Below, piece by piece: positions 7,198 through 14,147 of a DNA stretch of 28,266 bases. Position numbers and translations under genes: made by a program. Source of the stretch: Verrucomicrobia bacterium UBA3761 (GTDB lineage Bacteria > Verrucomicrobiota > Kiritimatiellia > RFP12 > UBA1067); the NCBI GenBank assembly GCA_002371135.1, contig DFGB01000012.1:1-28266 (forward strand), given 5' to 3'. Position 1 is the first letter of the stretch. Every line of letters begins with the position of its first letter. A model generated the notes under the pieces. It made no database searches and was not told the DNA's origin. It saw only the letters and a list, made by a program, of their open reading frames with translations.

Positions 7198-8046
7198 TCA
7201 ACCAAACAGCCCGCTCTTGCACTTGTGGGCGGCCTCCTCGTCCTTGAACGTCCCGAGGCGCTTGATGAAATTGTCGAAATCGACCTCATGCGCGTCGAAC
7301 TCGGGACCGTCGACGCAGACGAATTTCGTCTTGCCGCCGACAGTCACGCGGCAACCTCCGCACATCCCAGTGCCGTCGATCATGATGGAGTTGAGCGAGG
7401 CGATGGTCTTCACGCCGAACGGCTTGGTGGCGAGCGCCGCGAATTTCATCATTACCGGAGGACCGACTATGACGACTTCATCCGGCTTTTCTTCCAAGGA
7501 GCAGAATTCCTTGAGCGGTTCGGTGACGAGCCCCTTGCGGCCGTAGGTCCCGTCGTCGGTGACAATGACAACTTCATCGCAAGCCTTGCGCATCTCGTCT
7601 TCCATGATGATCAAGTCTTTCGTGCGAGCGCCCATTATCGCAGTCACCCTGTTGCCGGCAGCCTTGAACGCCTGCGCAATCGGATGGCTGGGCGCGACGC
7701 CGATTCCGCCGCCAACGACTACGACCCAACCCTTGCGGCCGTCTTTAGAGTAGTTCGTGATGTCGGTAGGCTTGCCGAGCGGCCCGACGAGATCGGCGAT
7801 TGAATCGCCCTCGTTGCAGAGAGAAAGTTGCTTAGTGGAAACGCCTACAGTCTGGAAAATGATATCGATCGTCCCGGCGAGAGGATCGGCGTCGGCGATT
7901 GTCAGGGGGATGCGTTCGCCCCATTCGGCGTCGGTGCGCAGTATTATGAACTGACCGGCCTTGCGTTCGCGCGCAATGAGCGGCGCCTCCAGCGTCATAC
8001 GGAAGACGTTTTCCGAAAGCTGCGACTTCTTGAGTATCTTAGTCAT
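7198..8046 (-). CDS. nfnA: Ferredoxin-NADP+ reductase subunit alpha (NfnS/SudB type)
   Basis: 282 aa, the expected length for the small subunit. It has a ferredoxin-reductase-like FAD domain (residues 1-~95) with the flavin-binding RIPLTIAD. A NAD(P)-binding domain follows, with VVVGGGIGVAPSHPIAQAFK and VIVGPPVMMKF. The C-terminal [2Fe-2S] segment is GTGMCGGCRVTVGGKTKFVCVDGPEFD. This is the partner of the flavoprotein encoded 23 nt downstream. In the family the small subunit takes electrons from NADH and the large subunit handles NADPH and ferredoxin. The ATG at 8046 has AAGGA about 5 nt upstream, and a good promoter lies at 8086-8115, so this gene starts the operon. Confidence 0.92.
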   Translation of the reverse strand: MTKILKKSQLSENVFRMTLEAPLIARERKAGQFIILRTDAEWGERIPLTIADADPLAGTIDIIFQTVGVSTKQLSLCNEGDSIADLVGPLGKPTDITNYSKDGRKGWVVVVGGGIGVAPSHPIAQAFKAAGNRVTAIMGARTKDLIIMEDEMRKACDEVVIVTDDGTYGRKGLVTEPLKEFCSLEEKPDEVVIVGPPVMMKFAALATKPFGVKTIASLNSIMIDGTGMCGGCRVTVGGKTKFVCVDGPEFDAHEVDFDNFIKRLGTFKDEEAAHKCKSGLFG

Positions 8047-8085
8047 ATATCCTTCTTCTTCAGCCCATTTTGGCTTTGACGAGAT

Positions 8086-8115
8086 ATTATATCATTTGGA
8101 ATGCATGCGGGTCAA
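8086..8115 (-). promoter_or_regulatory. Sigma70-type promoter of the nfn operon
   Basis: On the minus strand TTGACC (8115-8110) is separated by 18 nt from a perfect TATAAT (8091-8086). The predicted start of transcription is near 8079, giving a leader of roughly 33 nt with AAGGA before the ATG at 8046. The promoter lies between the repeat element at 8142-8258 and the gene. Confidence 0.75.
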
Positions 8116-8141
8116 GTGTGCAGCCATCCCCCAAAAGGTAT

Positions 8142-8258
8142 GGAAAAGGGAAGAGGCGGGAGAGCCGCGCTTCAGCGCGGCCGCGAGGAAACATTCGCTT
8201 CTCGGACAGCCTTCGGCTTGGGAATATTCCTTGTCGTTAGGGCAATGTGGGCTGTTTC
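8142..8258. repeat. Heptamer-hairpin element at the 3' end of the AlkA-like gene (locus D)
   Basis: Short GGGAAGA-like units (8142-8156) lead into the 30-bp segment 8153-8182, nearly identical to the one at 5755-5784. It forms a perfect 7-bp hairpin, GCCGCGC (8164-8170) with GCGCGGC (8175-8181). Beyond it, AGGAAACA (8186-8193) pairs with TGTTTCCT (8253-8260), enclosing further short stems (ACAGCC with GGCTGT; AGCC with GGCT; GGAATATTCC). The outer right arm overlaps the TAG stop of the AlkA-like gene. Confidence 0.78.
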
Positions 8259-8909
8259 CTACTTCGGCAGCGCAGAAGCGGGGTCGGTCAGGCCGGGAAT
8301 CGCGCCGCCGGCGATTTTCCAGAAGTAGAGGCTCGCGACGCTTCCAAACGGCGAAAGGCGGCGGCGATAGCGCTCGAACATCGCCTTCGTGATTTTCCGG
8401 TGACGGTAGAGCATGCGCATTCCGCGAAGTATGCCGAAATCGCGCGAACTCAGCACATCGGGTCGCTGCAGAGTGAAGAGAAGAATCATTTCGGCAGTCC
8501 ACGGCCCTATGCCGCGCAACGCGGAGAGGCGTGAGACGACTTCTTCATCGCTCAACGTTGAAAGAGCAAAAACGTCGAATTCCTCGCTATCAACCTTGCG
8601 CGAGAAGTCGAGGATGTTTGCCGCCTTCTTCATTGACATTCCGCACTTCTGGATGCGCTCCGCCTCCAGCCGCACGATATTCGCGGGCGTCAATTCCCCC
8701 GCGAGCACGACGAGCCTGTTGAAGACGGTCTCGGCCGCCTTGCCGGAAATCTGCTGCGCGACGATGCTACCGACAACCGCCTTGAACACGTCGGTCTCGA
8801 CTTGCCATTTTACAATGCCGATGCGGTCGATCGTCTCGCCGAGGCGTTTATCCCGCGCCTTTAGGCCTGCAATCTCTCTTGCGCCATATACGAAATATGT
8901 TGCCGCCAT
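8259..8909 (-). CDS. alkA: DNA-3-methyladenine glycosylase II-like (AlkA, HhH-GPD superfamily)
   Basis: 216 aa, the short AlkA form without the N-terminal regulatory or accessory domain. The fold markers are SIVAQQISGKAAETVFNRL (residues 48-66), the helix-hairpin-helix LRGIGPWTAEMILLFTL (131-147) and the catalytic Asp157 in SRDFGILRGM. There is no cysteine cluster, so it is not an endonuclease III. It would excise alkylated bases by base-excision repair in the cytoplasm. The ATG at 8909 has an excellent Shine-Dalgarno (AGGAGG, 6-7 nt upstream). It follows the small membrane-anchored protein gene by 18 nt and appears to close the operon that starts with the V-ATPase subunit. Confidence 0.9.
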   Translation of the reverse strand: MAATYFVYGAREIAGLKARDKRLGETIDRIGIVKWQVETDVFKAVVGSIVAQQISGKAAETVFNRLVVLAGELTPANIVRLEAERIQKCGMSMKKAANILDFSRKVDSEEFDVFALSTLSDEEVVSRLSALRGIGPWTAEMILLFTLQRPDVLSSRDFGILRGMRMLYRHRKITKAMFERYRRRLSPFGSVASLYFWKIAGGAIPGLTDPASALPK

Positions 8910-8927
8910 TGGACACCTCCTGGAGCT

Positions 8928-9407
8928 TCACGGCACGCTGATTCTGTCGATAATCCACTTGCCGTCCACTTTGGAGAGATGGGCGGAGAAGCCAACTTTC
9001 TCGCCGCCCTTCAGCGGCCAAGAACGATCCGTACCGCTCAAATCCGCTACGCCCCTGACATCCGCCGTCTGGCCGTCGATTGCGATGGCGAGATTTTTGA
9101 ATTCAATATGGATCTTTTTCACAGTGGAGCGGAATGCCAACATTCCGCCAGAAATATTGTCGCGCAAACAGACGGAATCGACGCCATAGGCGGTAGCGAC
9201 AATGGAACACCGCTCGGCAAAATGGCGGGCGAACGCCTGCGACTTGGCCGCGCTCTCCATGACGGTTTCGGCGCTTTCTCTCGCGACGGCGTTCTCAAGC
9301 GAATCGAACACGCGAGAGACCTGCGCCCTGTCGCTATGGGTATGGAGCCAAAACGCAACGACCGCAATAGCGAGGACGCTGTAGAACACGGCTTTTCGCA
9401 TAGTCAT
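8928..9407 (-). CDS. Small membrane-anchored protein, possibly NTF2/SnoaL-like
   Basis: 159 aa. An N-terminal hydrophobic segment (MTMRKAVFYSVLAIAVVAFWL) is a signal anchor or signal peptide without a lipobox. It is followed by an alpha+beta domain of about 130 residues. The pattern of an N-terminal helix, a long beta-rich half and a closing KVDGKWIIDRISVP strand resembles the NTF2-like/SnoaL fold, where such an ending is common. That is a low-confidence guess and I do not recognise the family. Its ATG overlaps the stop of the GT87-like gene as ATGA, indicating translational coupling, so it may act with that membrane enzyme. Confidence 0.7.
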   Translation of the reverse strand: MTMRKAVFYSVLAIAVVAFWLHTHSDRAQVSRVFDSLENAVARESAETVMESAAKSQAFARHFAERCSIVATAYGVDSVCLRDNISGGMLAFRSTVKKIHIEFKNLAIAIDGQTADVRGVADLSGTDRSWPLKGGEKVGFSAHLSKVDGKWIIDRISVP

Positions 9408-10711
9408 GCGTGCAGGTCGAATACATACGGATTGCGCACATGCCTGTAGAGATGAAAACTCCATAAAGCCAGTGCGATAGCGACGAATGCCGTGAGGGGG
9501 AAAAGATCGTGGCATTCCTTCTCCCACAGCGGATTGGAAAGTTGGACGAGAGAGCCGATATGCGGTATGCGACCTATAAAGGAAGCGCCCTTCGCAATCA
9601 AGCGGCCCGGGATGATGAAATATGCCGGGAAGGCGGCGGTAATCGCCAAATATCGCCAATTGCGCTCTTTGGCGAAAGCGAAAATGCGGATGACAAACAG
9701 CGGCAGAACAAGCGTGTAGTCGTGGAGCGAGTGGTAGGAGACGAGCATGGTCAGCGAAAATGCCAGCAACATGGCGGTATCCGATATGCCGCGAGTTTTT
9801 CTTTCCTTCCAAAAGAGCCACACGATCGGGCACAAAGCAAATGCCTTCAAAACATGGTTCGCGACATCCGCTTTGAAAAAGCCCAGGTGGCAGGACGTAA
9901 TGCCTGTTTGCCCGTAATGATTGACTCCGCCAGGCTGGAAAAGCGCCACGACCGCCTCGGAATACCCGCGATACACTTCCACCAAATCATTGCCGCAAAG
10001 CACTGGGGAAACCGACAGCACGACGAATATCGCGAAAGCCACGAAACATAATTTCCTGTGGCCCTTGAAAAACAGCAGCGGGGCGAAAACCGTCAAAACG
10101 CTGTATTTTGCCACGGCAATGAACGCAAACAAGACGGGGCGGAGACGGCGGAGGGACGGCAGCCAGAACATCCCGTACAGGCAAAACGCGAGCATCACTG
10201 GAATCTGCCCAATCCGCATTGTCTGCATTACGCACCACGTGGACATGATGAGCGATGCGCATATGGCGAAAATCAATTGGCGCAGACCGGGTCTGAATAT
10301 GTCGCGCCAAGCATAGCCGCAGGCGCGGACGAGAGTCAGAGCGGCGACAAACCAGACTATCGCCACATTCAACACAATGTAGGAAATTTGAACGAAATTC
10401 CCCCACAGGCAACCGGGGAGCGCGAAGAAAAGCATCTGCCCCGGATATACAATCGGCACGTGTTCGCCAAACGGGAGTGTAAGCGCGTCGATGTTGGCCG
10501 GGAACGGATTTGCGCCCAAAAAGAGCGCCCGCGACACATCGCAATACGCGGCAAGGTCCAAAAGAAAAATGCCGTGCAACTTTAAAACGACGATTCTCGC
10601 CAAGGGGAGCGCAAGTACTATCGCGGCGGCGATTGCATATGCCGCGGAGCAAAGGCGCGAGCGCGGCGCCGTGGAATGCACACGGGCATTTTCAAAATCC
10701 AGTTTATCCAT
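9404..10711 (-). CDS. GT87-like (DUF2029) polytopic glycosyltransferase
   Basis: About 435 aa with some ten hydrophobic segments. Near the N-terminus, DLAAYCDVSRALFLGANPFP followed by IVYPGQMLFF matches the D...Y...G.NP(Y/F)...YPP-like pattern of the GT-C fold DUF2029/GT87 family. Family members such as actinobacterial PimE use polyprenyl-phosphate sugars to add mannose or arabinose on the outer face of the membrane. The acceptor here is unknown. It sits directly after a GT4-like glycosyltransferase gene and before a coupled small membrane protein, suggesting a shared role in envelope glycan or lipid modification. Start choice: a GTG at 10756 would overlap the upstream stop as GTGA, but the extra 15 codons are encoded by a GGCAAAT/GGCAGAT heptamer run, so I prefer the ATG at 10711. 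Confidence 0.78.
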   Translation of the reverse strand: MDKLDFENARVHSTAPRSRLCSAAYAIAAAIVLALPLARIVVLKLHGIFLLDLAAYCDVSRALFLGANPFPANIDALTLPFGEHVPIVYPGQMLFFALPGCLWGNFVQISYIVLNVAIVWFVAALTLVRACGYAWRDIFRPGLRQLIFAICASLIMSTWCVMQTMRIGQIPVMLAFCLYGMFWLPSLRRLRPVLFAFIAVAKYSVLTVFAPLLFFKGHRKLCFVAFAIFVVLSVSPVLCGNDLVEVYRGYSEAVVALFQPGGVNHYGQTGITSCHLGFFKADVANHVLKAFALCPIVWLFWKERKTRGISDTAMLLAFSLTMLVSYHSLHDYTLVLPLFVIRIFAFAKERNWRYLAITAAFPAYFIIPGRLIAKGASFIGRIPHIGSLVQLSNPLWEKECHDLFPLTAFVAIALALWSFHLYRHVRNPYVFDLHA

Positions 10712-10740
10712 GGTCGGCAAATGGCAGATGGTGGACGGCC
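10712..10740. repeat. GGCARAT heptamer run (locus E)
   Basis: Three near-identical 7-bp units (GGCAAAT 10716-10722, GGCAGAT 10723-10729, GGTGGAC 10730-10736) sit between the stop of the GT4-like gene (10753) and the ATG of the GT87-like gene. It is short and degenerate, but it has the same position and period as the other intergenic arrays. Confidence 0.5.
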
Positions 10741-10752
10741 GGCGGGAAACCG

Positions 10753-11697
10753 TCACTTTTTATTTTTCGCTCTTATGCCGTGCAATAATTTCTGGTGCGG
10801 CAAAAGATGACAGCGCACTCCGAGCTTGTGAGGGAGAGGTATGCGCTTGCCTGCGATTGAAGCGACAAAATCTTCCAGCCTGTCTCTATGCACTTTTGCG
10901 AGCTTCAGGAATGCATCGCGTATTTCTCGAGGAGGAGGGGCGTTCTCTTTCCAATACTCGACGCCCTCGGCGACGCTCTCCGGCGTGTCGTTGGCGTGGT
11001 AGACGGAAAACTCCGGCAACAGAATGTCGCGGCCGCCCTTGTTTGCCGTATTCACGACAGGCCTGCCGCACAACGAATACTCGCCGCATGCGAACATCGC
11101 CCCTTCAAGGGCGGAAAGCGCCAATCCGCACGAGGCAAGGGAGATATGCCATGGAATCAGATACGATTTTATGTTGTCGTCGTATCTGGCGCGGGAGAGG
11201 GCTGCTATGACGGTCCTGTAATATTCCTCTTCCCGCCGCGAATGCGAACCGACGAGGTGGAGACTTTTGACATTTGCCGCCAGCGAATGACGTTTGAAAG
11301 GAGTGATACGGGCAATGTATATCGCATCGAAATCTCTCCGCTTCTCGTTGAACAACTGATATCGGCGAGGATCGAGAAATGCATTTTGCGAACAGAGCAG
11401 GCAGTCCCCGACCGTTTTCAACGGCGCCATCGAGGCTTCGTCGTTCGCCAGCAGCACAAACCGCGCATCGGGAAAGATGAGTCTGGCGTCTTTCATTTTC
11501 TCGCCCAGTTCGGCGAGATACTTTGGCTCGAAAACCGACCAGCCAAGTTGCAAGAGAATCGTAAGCCTTGCATCTTCCGACTGGTTCAGCGAACGCCTGA
11601 ATTCTTGCAAGTTGCGCAGAAAATCCAAGTCGAACGCGACGATTATGCGCGGCGAGCGGCACAATTCATACGCCGGCAGATAATCGACGCTAAACAT
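10753..11697 (-). CDS. Glycosyltransferase, GT4/GT-B-like
   Basis: About 314 aa. The C-terminal half carries the GT-B donor-site signature: LALSALEGAMFACGEYSLCGRPVVNTANKGGRD (about residues 207-240). This matches the E-G-x(n)-A-x-x-C/A-G-x-P-V-V-x-T-x-x-G-G-x-x motif of GT4. The preceding AIYIARITPFKRHSLA resembles the usual G-R-(L)-x-x-x-K-R/G segment that binds the donor phosphate. The N-terminal acceptor domain is short, so this may be a compact or divergent member. The start is uncertain: the ATG at 11697 is 55 nt after the V-ATPase B stop with only a weak GGAT upstream, and a TTG at 11742 is possible. Sugar and acceptor are unknown. Cotranscription with the downstream GT87-like gene is likely (GTGA contact). 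Confidence 0.75.
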   Translation of the reverse strand: MFSVDYLPAYELCRSPRIIVAFDLDFLRNLQEFRRSLNQSEDARLTILLQLGWSVFEPKYLAELGEKMKDARLIFPDARFVLLANDEASMAPLKTVGDCLLCSQNAFLDPRRYQLFNEKRRDFDAIYIARITPFKRHSLAANVKSLHLVGSHSRREEEYYRTVIAALSRARYDDNIKSYLIPWHISLASCGLALSALEGAMFACGEYSLCGRPVVNTANKGGRDILLPEFSVYHANDTPESVAEGVEYWKENAPPPREIRDAFLKLAKVHRDRLEDFVASIAGKRIPLPHKLGVRCHLLPHQKLLHGIRAKNKK

Positions 11698-11752
11698 CTT
11701 TTCGATTATCCGGTATGCGGCGAACAGATTTTTCCGGGCCAACCGCGAGGGC

Positions 11753-13054
11753 TTACGCCTTCGGCCAGAACTCGTCGGTGAGCTTGGAGGGGATGCCCAC
11801 TTCGCCACGGTCGAAGTTGTCCGCGAGAATCTTCCATCCGAGGTCGAGCGCTTCTTCGAGCGGGATGTTGACGGAGAGGTCCATCATGCCCTTCTCGAAA
11901 TCGGCGCCATACTTCAGCAGCTTCTTGTCCCAGGCGGACATCTTGAAGCCCATGGACTGTTTCTCGATCGTCTCCTTGTACTGCGCGTAGAGTTTGATCA
12001 TCGCGTCCATGATGGTGCGGTGGTCCTTGCGCGTATTCTTGTTGACCTGCTGTTTGAGACGCGAGAGCGAGCCGAAGGGTTCGATGCGGCCGTTGCGGAG
12101 GTAGAACTGGCCTTCGGTGATGTAGCCGGTGTTGTCGGGGACGGGGTGGGTGACGTCGTCGCCCGGCATGGTGGTTACGGCAAGGATCGTAATCGAGCCG
12201 GCGCCGTCGAAGTCTACCGCCTTCTCGTAGCGGGCGGCGAGCTGGGAGTAGAGGTCGCCGGGGTAGCCGCGGTTCGAAGGAATCTGCTCCATCGTGATGG
12301 CGATTTCCTTCATTGCGTCGGCGAAGCTCGTCATATCGGTAAGGAGGACGAGCACGTCCTTGCCGGAGAGCGCGAACTTTTCGGCGACGGCAAGGGAGAC
12401 GTCAGGGACGAGCATGCACTCGACCGTCGGGTCGGCGGCGGTGTGGACGAACATGACGGTCTTCGCAAGCGCGCCGGACTTGTCGAGCGTGTTACGGAAT
12501 TTGAGATACTCGTCGTACTTGAGGCCCATGCCGCCGATAATAATGACGTCGGAGTCCGCCTGGAGTGCGATGCGGGCGAGAAGTTCGTTGTACGGTTCGC
12601 CGGCGCGCGCGAAAATCGGGAGTTTTTGGGACTTGACGAGCGAATTGAAGAGGTCGATCATCGGGATGTTCGTCCTCACCATTTCATGAGGCATGACGCG
12701 CTTGGCGGGGTTGACGGAGGGCTGGCCGATAGGCGAAGGATCATCGTCGATGGCAGGACCGCCGTCGCGCGGCACGCCGGATCCCGTGAATGCGCGACCG
12801 AGCAGGGCTTCCGAAAACGGTACTTTCATCGTCTCGCCGAGGAAGCGAACGTTCGCCGACGTGTCGACACCGCGAGCACCTGCGAAAATTTGAAGCGTGA
12901 CGTTCGGACCGTCAAGCTTGATGACCTGTGCGAGCGACGTGCCCGCGCGCGACTCGATTTCTGCAATCTCGTTGTATTTCACTCCCTCGGCGCGAAGCGT
13001 CGCAACGCTGCCGGAGAGTGCATCAATCTTGTGGTATACCTTGTTGTTGAACAT
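11753..13054 (-). CDS. atpB: V-type ATP synthase/ATPase subunit B
   Basis: 433 aa, full length. This is the non-catalytic nucleotide-binding subunit of the V1/A1 head, and the sequence follows the chlamydial/spirochaetal type closely. Recognisable blocks are EMVRTNIPMIDLFNSLVKSQ, DVIIIGGMGLKYDEY, VLLTDMTSFADAMKEIAI, SNRGYPGDLYSQLAARYEKA, VTTMPGDDVTHPVPDNTGYI and NIPLEEALDLGWKIL. The P-loop is replaced by ARAGEPYNELLARIA, as expected for subunit B rather than A. It pairs with subunit A to form the hexamer that couples ATP to H+ or Na+ movement. Oddly, no other V-ATPase gene is adjacent; in Chlamydia and spirochaetes B lies between A and D. The ATG at 13054 has GGGAG about 9 nt upstream, and its own promoter is at 13078-13106, so the in-frame ATG at 13078 is not the start. 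Confidence 0.95.
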   Translation of the reverse strand: MFNNKVYHKIDALSGSVATLRAEGVKYNEIAEIESRAGTSLAQVIKLDGPNVTLQIFAGARGVDTSANVRFLGETMKVPFSEALLGRAFTGSGVPRDGGPAIDDDPSPIGQPSVNPAKRVMPHEMVRTNIPMIDLFNSLVKSQKLPIFARAGEPYNELLARIALQADSDVIIIGGMGLKYDEYLKFRNTLDKSGALAKTVMFVHTAADPTVECMLVPDVSLAVAEKFALSGKDVLVLLTDMTSFADAMKEIAITMEQIPSNRGYPGDLYSQLAARYEKAVDFDGAGSITILAVTTMPGDDVTHPVPDNTGYITEGQFYLRNGRIEPFGSLSRLKQQVNKNTRKDHRTIMDAMIKLYAQYKETIEKQSMGFKMSAWDKKLLKYGADFEKGMMDLSVNIPLEEALDLGWKILADNFDRGEVGIPSKLTDEFWPKA

Positions 13055-14144
13055 ATGGGACTCCCAAATTCCCTGCAATTATATCAAATTCTCCCGAATC
13101 GCGCAAGAGGGCCGATGCCAATGCAAGAGGGAAGAGGGAAGATCTTTTCGCCGCTTCGCGGCTCTTCCCTCTTCCCTGACTTTTCAACATTTTGAAGAAA
13201 AATTTCCAGCCGGAACAGAGCCTCTGCCTGTTTCGCGGGCAGTCGCCGTTGCAAAGCGCAATATATTCGCACTCCCTGCACGCGGCGGGGAGACAGCCCG
13301 TTTTGGCTGCGGCGAAAGCGGCATAGACCGGGCTCTCCACAAGTTCTTCCCAGGTATTATCCATCACATTGCCAAGCATGAGATCGTCGCGAACGAAGAA
13401 GTCGCAAGGATAGACGGAGCCATCATGTTCGACGACGAGATAATGCCGGCAATCACGGGCAAACGAGCATTGCGCACTGCGTCCTGTCGCCAACGCCGAA
13501 GCGATAGATTCGAAAAGACGGATGAAGACTTTGCCTGCATCGTGTTTCGACCATTCATCGTAGAGGCCGATCAAGAACCGGCCCCACTCCTCGCCTGTGA
13601 CGGCAAGCGTCTCGTCCGGGCCGGTGCATTCGATGTACTGGTGGAAGCGTGTTTTGAAATTGTCGCGAAGGAAGCGATACAACGCGGCCGGCTGCGCGAC
13701 ATTCGTTTTGGATACGACGGTCAGGAGATTATAGTCTGCGCCAAAGCGCTCGAGGTGTTCAATCCCGCGAACGACGTCCTCGAAAGAATTCTGGCGGTTG
13801 ACATTGTGGACGGGGGCCGGGCCATCGAGAGATACGCCGACGAGCCATCCGCCTTCGGCCAAACGGGCGGCGATGTTTGAATCGATCAGCGTGGCGTTCG
13901 TCTGGATGGATTTCGAGAAAGGGAAGGATTCCGTTGCATCGAACAACTCGCCATACAAGAGAGGTTCGCCGCCTTGAAACGCAACCGACTTTTGCGCGAA
14001 CGGTAGCGCGGCATACGACGAAAGCGTACGTTCAAGCACCTCGGCCGACATCCTCCCGCCAGCATGCGACTTATAAAAGCAGTAGCGGCAATCGAGATTG
14101 CACGCCCCGCCGACCGGTTTCACAAGCAAGGAGAATGGTTGCAT
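13023..14144 (-). CDS. Radical SAM/SPASM enzyme, anaerobic sulfatase-maturating type (anSME)
   Basis: 373 aa as read. The radical SAM cluster motif CNLDCRYC places its three cysteines at residues 15, 19 and 22, followed by FQGGEPLL and VSLDGPAPVHN, both typical of anSME. The C-terminal SPASM region holds CSFARDCRHYLVVEHDGSVYPC and CLPAACRECEYIALCNGDCP, enough for two auxiliary [4Fe-4S] clusters. Family members oxidise a Cys or Ser of sulfatases to formylglycine without oxygen; no sulfatase gene is in the window. The family usually ends soon after the CxGxxxFF segment (here LCSGWKFFF, residues 309-317). The remaining ~55 residues are encoded by a repeat hairpin (residues ~323-339) and by the V-ATPase promoter region, overlapping that gene by 32 nt, so this tail is probably acquired. 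The ATG at 14144 lacks a visible Shine-Dalgarno. Confidence 0.88.
   Translation of the reverse strand: MQPFSLLVKPVGGACNLDCRYCFYKSHAGGRMSAEVLERTLSSYAALPFAQKSVAFQGGEPLLYGELFDATESFPFSKSIQTNATLIDSNIAARLAEGGWLVGVSLDGPAPVHNVNRQNSFEDVVRGIEHLERFGADYNLLTVVSKTNVAQPAALYRFLRDNFKTRFHQYIECTGPDETLAVTGEEWGRFLIGLYDEWSKHDAGKVFIRLFESIASALATGRSAQCSFARDCRHYLVVEHDGSVYPCDFFVRDDLMLGNVMDNTWEELVESPVYAAFAAAKTGCLPAACRECEYIALCNGDCPRNRQRLCSGWKFFFKMLKSQGRGKSREAAKRSSLFPLALASALLRDSGEFDIIAGNLGVPYVQQQGIPQD
13078..13106 (-). promoter_or_regulatory. Sigma70-type promoter of the V-ATPase B operon
   Basis: On the minus strand TTGCGC (13106-13101), a 17-nt spacer and a perfect TATAAT (13083-13078) precede the atpB start at 13054. 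The predicted transcript begins near 13071, giving a leader of about 17 nt that includes GGGAG. The promoter lies inside the read-through tail of the radical SAM gene. Confidence 0.7.
13127..13176. repeat. GGGAAGA inverted pair with GC hairpin inside the anSME 3' end (locus F)
   Basis: A 14-bp perfect inverted repeat, two GGGAAGA heptamers at 13129-13142 against 13163-13176, encloses a second hairpin GCCGC/GCGGC with a TTC loop (13150-13162). It is built from the same heptamer as loci C and D. It lies in frame within the radical SAM reading frame, just after the conserved part of the protein ends. Confidence 0.85.
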
Positions 14145-14147
14145 GAG

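Noticed and set aside
5717..7546. 609-codon plus-strand open frame opposite the nfn genes
   Set aside because: It is antisense to two well-supported oxidoreductase genes and shows no family signature.
13055..13078. Upstream ATG start (13078) for V-ATPase subunit B
   Set aside because: The ATG overlaps the -10 box of the predicted promoter, while the ATG at 13054 has a GGGAG ribosome binding site and gives the family-typical N-terminus.
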